This document shows positions 35,269 to 36,271 of a DNA stretch of 36,271 bases, one piece after another. Both the position numbers and the translations under genes were made by a program. The DNA is from Saprospiraceae bacterium. GTDB lineage: Bacteria; Bacteroidota; Bacteroidia; Chitinophagales; Saprospiraceae. The stretch spans positions 1 through 36,271 of the forward strand of contig JALVES010000135.1 of the NCBI GenBank assembly GCA_027030635.1. The letters run 5' to 3'. Under the pieces are notes generated by a model. The model was not told where the DNA came from. It worked only from the letters and a program-made list of their open reading frames with translations, and ran no database searches. Each line of letters begins with the position of its first letter. Position 1 is the stretch's first letter.

Positions 35269-35458
35269 CCCATTTCCTTAAATAAACCCCACTAAAAAGA
35301 ACAAGGCAAAATGCCCTTCCATTGGCCGCGGGGGACAGACCAATAGAACAAGTCGTTCAAATAAATTGGGTTTGGAGTGCCTGGCATCTCCTTATAAAAG
35401 ATGCCGGAATAAGGCGGTTTTCGGAAAATGGGTCTTAGGTTAAATTCAATTTCCGGTA

Positions 35459-35490
35459 CAAATATAATCCCTTTCTGACTTTTATGCAAA
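35459..35490 (-). promoter_or_regulatory. Consensus promoter far upstream of the DUF6089 gene
   Basis: On the minus strand TTTG (35490-35487) is followed by exactly 20 bases and then TATATTTG (35466-35459). The expected transcript start is near 35455, about 185 bases before the ATG. Confidence 0.75.
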
Positions 35491-35521
35491 TTTTTCATGA
35501 AAATTTTTCATGAAAAGAGAA

Positions 35522-35541
35522 AAGCCCGCTTTTGCGGGCTT
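35522..35541. terminator. Hairpin with GCCCGC stem, left copy
   Basis: A perfect 8-bp stem (aagcccgc and gcgggctt) with a TTTT loop. On the minus strand it is followed by ttctcttttc, so it could terminate leftward transcription just before the DUF6089 promoter. Confidence 0.6.
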
Positions 35542-35626
35542 CTTCTACGTCATAAAACAAGGGTTCATTAAGTTTTTTACTTCCTGTCTCCATTGAAAAA
35601 CAGGCTATCAAGTTGACCCGGTTTAA

Positions 35627-35661
35627 ACCCGCGAAAATCCGCCGCACCCGCGAAAATCCGC
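35627..35661. repeat. Tandem 16-bp direct repeat
   Basis: acccgcgaaaatccgc occurs twice, at 35627-35642 and 35646-35661, with a 19-base period. Degenerate inverse versions lie at about 35741-35770 (acgcggattgtgcgggtttccgcgggt). Confidence 0.75.
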
Positions 35662-35713
35662 GTTCTATTACGGCATTGTTACCTACCGTCAATAGTGACA
35701 TGATAGAACGCGG
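35658..35713. repeat. 11-bp perfect inverted repeat inside the GC-rich block
   Basis: CCGCGTTCTAT (35658-35668) pairs with ATAGAACGCGG (35703-35713) around a 34-base loop. Just right of it is cttcggcaagctcagcctgaca, which resembles dispersed intergenic repeats I remember from other genomes. Confidence 0.7.
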
Positions 35714-35922
35714 GCTTCGGCAAGCTCAGCCTGACAGATGACGCGGATTGTGCGGGTTTCCGCGGGTTTTAAGGATGGTTCAATTGTCAGATGCTGTCAT
35801 TTATTTTATACAACTTTGAAATCAAGGCTGCTAAGTTGGGAAAAATAAAAAACGCATTGGATCTTCGCTGAACTCGGGCGCATTACCATCTTAAAACTTA
35901 ATGAACCATTGATAAAAAAGAA

Positions 35923-35942
35923 AAGCCCGCTTTCGCGGGCTT
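35923..35942 (-). terminator. Intrinsic terminator of the type IX-secreted protein gene
   Basis: On the minus strand a perfect 8-bp stem (aagcccgc and gcgggctt) with a GAAA loop is followed by ttctttttt. It lies 12 bases after the stop at 35955. Confidence 0.88.
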
Positions 35943-35954
35943 CTCTCTCTACTA

Positions 35955-36271
35955 TCACTTCAAGCGAAGCATCTTCCTCACGGCCGTGTACTCCCCGCAC
36001 TCTAAGCGGTAGTACAACACGCCCGTGGCGTTCAAATCCTTCACTTCGATTTCGTGGTAGCCGGCACCGTACTCCCCGCTTATCACGCGAAGTACTCTGC
36101 CCTCTGCATCTAAGAGCGTCAGCACCGCCTCGCCGCCTTCGGCAAGGTGGAAGCCTATCTGCGTGCGCTCTGCAAACGGGTTCGGCTCGTTCTGATACAG
36201 GGCGTAGTCCTTCACGGCAGGCTCGCCGCCTATGTGCAGCTGCACATCCAGCTCACTGCCGTCGGCAGCAT
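35955..36271 (-). CDS. C-terminal part of a type IX-secreted protein (sorting domain), cut by the window edge
   Basis: The frame is open to the right edge, so the track start at 36245 is an internal Met; the visible part is the last 105 or so residues. It has the type IX sorting-domain pattern: ALYQNEPNPFAERTQIGFHL, then LTLLDAEGRVLRVISGEYGAGYHEIEV, then LNATGVLYYRLECGEYTAVRKMLRLK. This domain directs passage through the type IX system, after which it is normally cleaved and the protein attached to the cell surface or released. The identity of the functional part lies outside the window. A strong terminator follows at 35923-35942. Confidence 0.92.
   Translation of the reverse strand, partial: AADGSELDVQLHIGGEPAVKDYALYQNEPNPFAERTQIGFHLAEGGEAVLTLLDAEGRVLRVISGEYGAGYHEIEVKDLNATGVLYYRLECGEYTAVRKMLRLK

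Larger units (their letters stand above)
35517..35946. repeat. Non-coding block bounded by diverged inverted repeats
   Basis: The left end contains a GCCCGC hairpin (35522-35541) and then ggttcattaagtttt (35562-35576). The right end carries the exact inverse aaaacttaatgaacc (35894-35908) and then an almost identical hairpin (35923-35942). The two ends are therefore inverted copies of one composite sequence. The interior has further repeats. No transposase or ORF is inside. It could be a small non-autonomous element or two inverted copies of a 3'-end cassette. Confidence 0.5.
35269..35954. other. Long non-coding stretch before the window-edge gene
   Basis: This stretch of nearly 700 bases has no credible gene. 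From left to right it holds the long leader of the DUF6089 gene, its promoter, a hairpin (35522-35541), GC-rich direct and inverted repeats (35627-35770), an AT-rich part, and the terminator of the type IX-secreted protein gene (35923-35942). The short ORFs listed here are translations of the repeats. Confidence 0.75.

Noticed and set aside
35495-35701. 68-residue minus-strand ORF in the repeat block
   Set aside because: It translates the inverted repeats and hairpin (RKSGLFSF comes from the GCCCGC stem) and has no coding character.
35806-36000. 64-residue minus-strand ORF
   Set aside because: It overlaps the sorting-domain gene in another frame and translates the right-hand hairpin copy.
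1-36271. tRNA or rRNA genes, CRISPR arrays, transposases, integrases or prophage genes
   Set aside because: I looked for cloverleaf-like or repeat-spacer patterns and for recombinase motifs in the ORF products and found none that could be supported.

Overview
The window looks like a chromosomal segment of a member of the Bacteroidota, most likely a Saprospiria-like lineage. This is inferred from PorP/SprF and type IX secretion C-terminal-domain proteins, DUF6089-type outer-membrane barrels, a large TamB-like protein, and many promoters of the Bacteroidota type (TTTG, about 20 bases, then TAnnTTTG). GC is moderate (about 50% by eye). No rRNA, tRNA, CRISPR array or transposase gene was seen.

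Region 1 (about 1-15100) is a hydrogen-oxidation island. A nickel permease gene (minus) and hypA-hypB-hypC (plus) diverge from a perfectly palindromic double promoter. hypE lies convergent to hypC. After a two-gene insert (aat and a TPR protein) comes a minus-strand operon: hyaA, hyaB, hyaC, hyaD, hypF and a small unknown ORF. It encodes a membrane-bound group 1 [NiFe] hydrogenase. Its small subunit carries a Tat signal and the six-cysteine proximal-cluster pattern known from O2-tolerant enzymes. Divergent from hyaA is a lipoprotein with seven CxxCH haem motifs, a possible redox partner. hypD, normally essential for making the Fe(CN)2CO centre, is absent from the window.

Region 2 (about 15100-21740) holds a PorP/SprF-like gene and then, on the minus strand, argS, glnS and a small membrane-protein gene. 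Next is a DUF6089-like barrel gene. Between that barrel gene and argS, a consensus promoter is followed about 100 bases later by an intrinsic terminator with no ORF between them, which makes a good small-RNA candidate.

Region 3 (about 21740-33090) has a plus-strand run of folP, a membrane protein with a possible nuclease-like N-terminus, and a 1634-residue TamB-like protein. Convergent to it is the tightly overlapped minus operon recQ, a GT4 glycosyltransferase gene and aroC. The recQ promoter sits so close to the ATG that its mRNA is probably leaderless. aat has a similar layout.

Region 4 (about 33100-36271) contains a secreted beta-helix protein, a second DUF6089 barrel with an unusually long leader, a non-coding block bounded by inverted repeats, and the 3' end of a type IX-secreted protein cut by the window edge.

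Functionally, the island should let the cell import nickel, mature a periplasm-facing uptake hydrogenase, and pass electrons from H2 through a b-type cytochrome into the quinone pool, possibly also exchanging them with the multihaem lipoprotein. The other genes are ordinary housekeeping or envelope functions.
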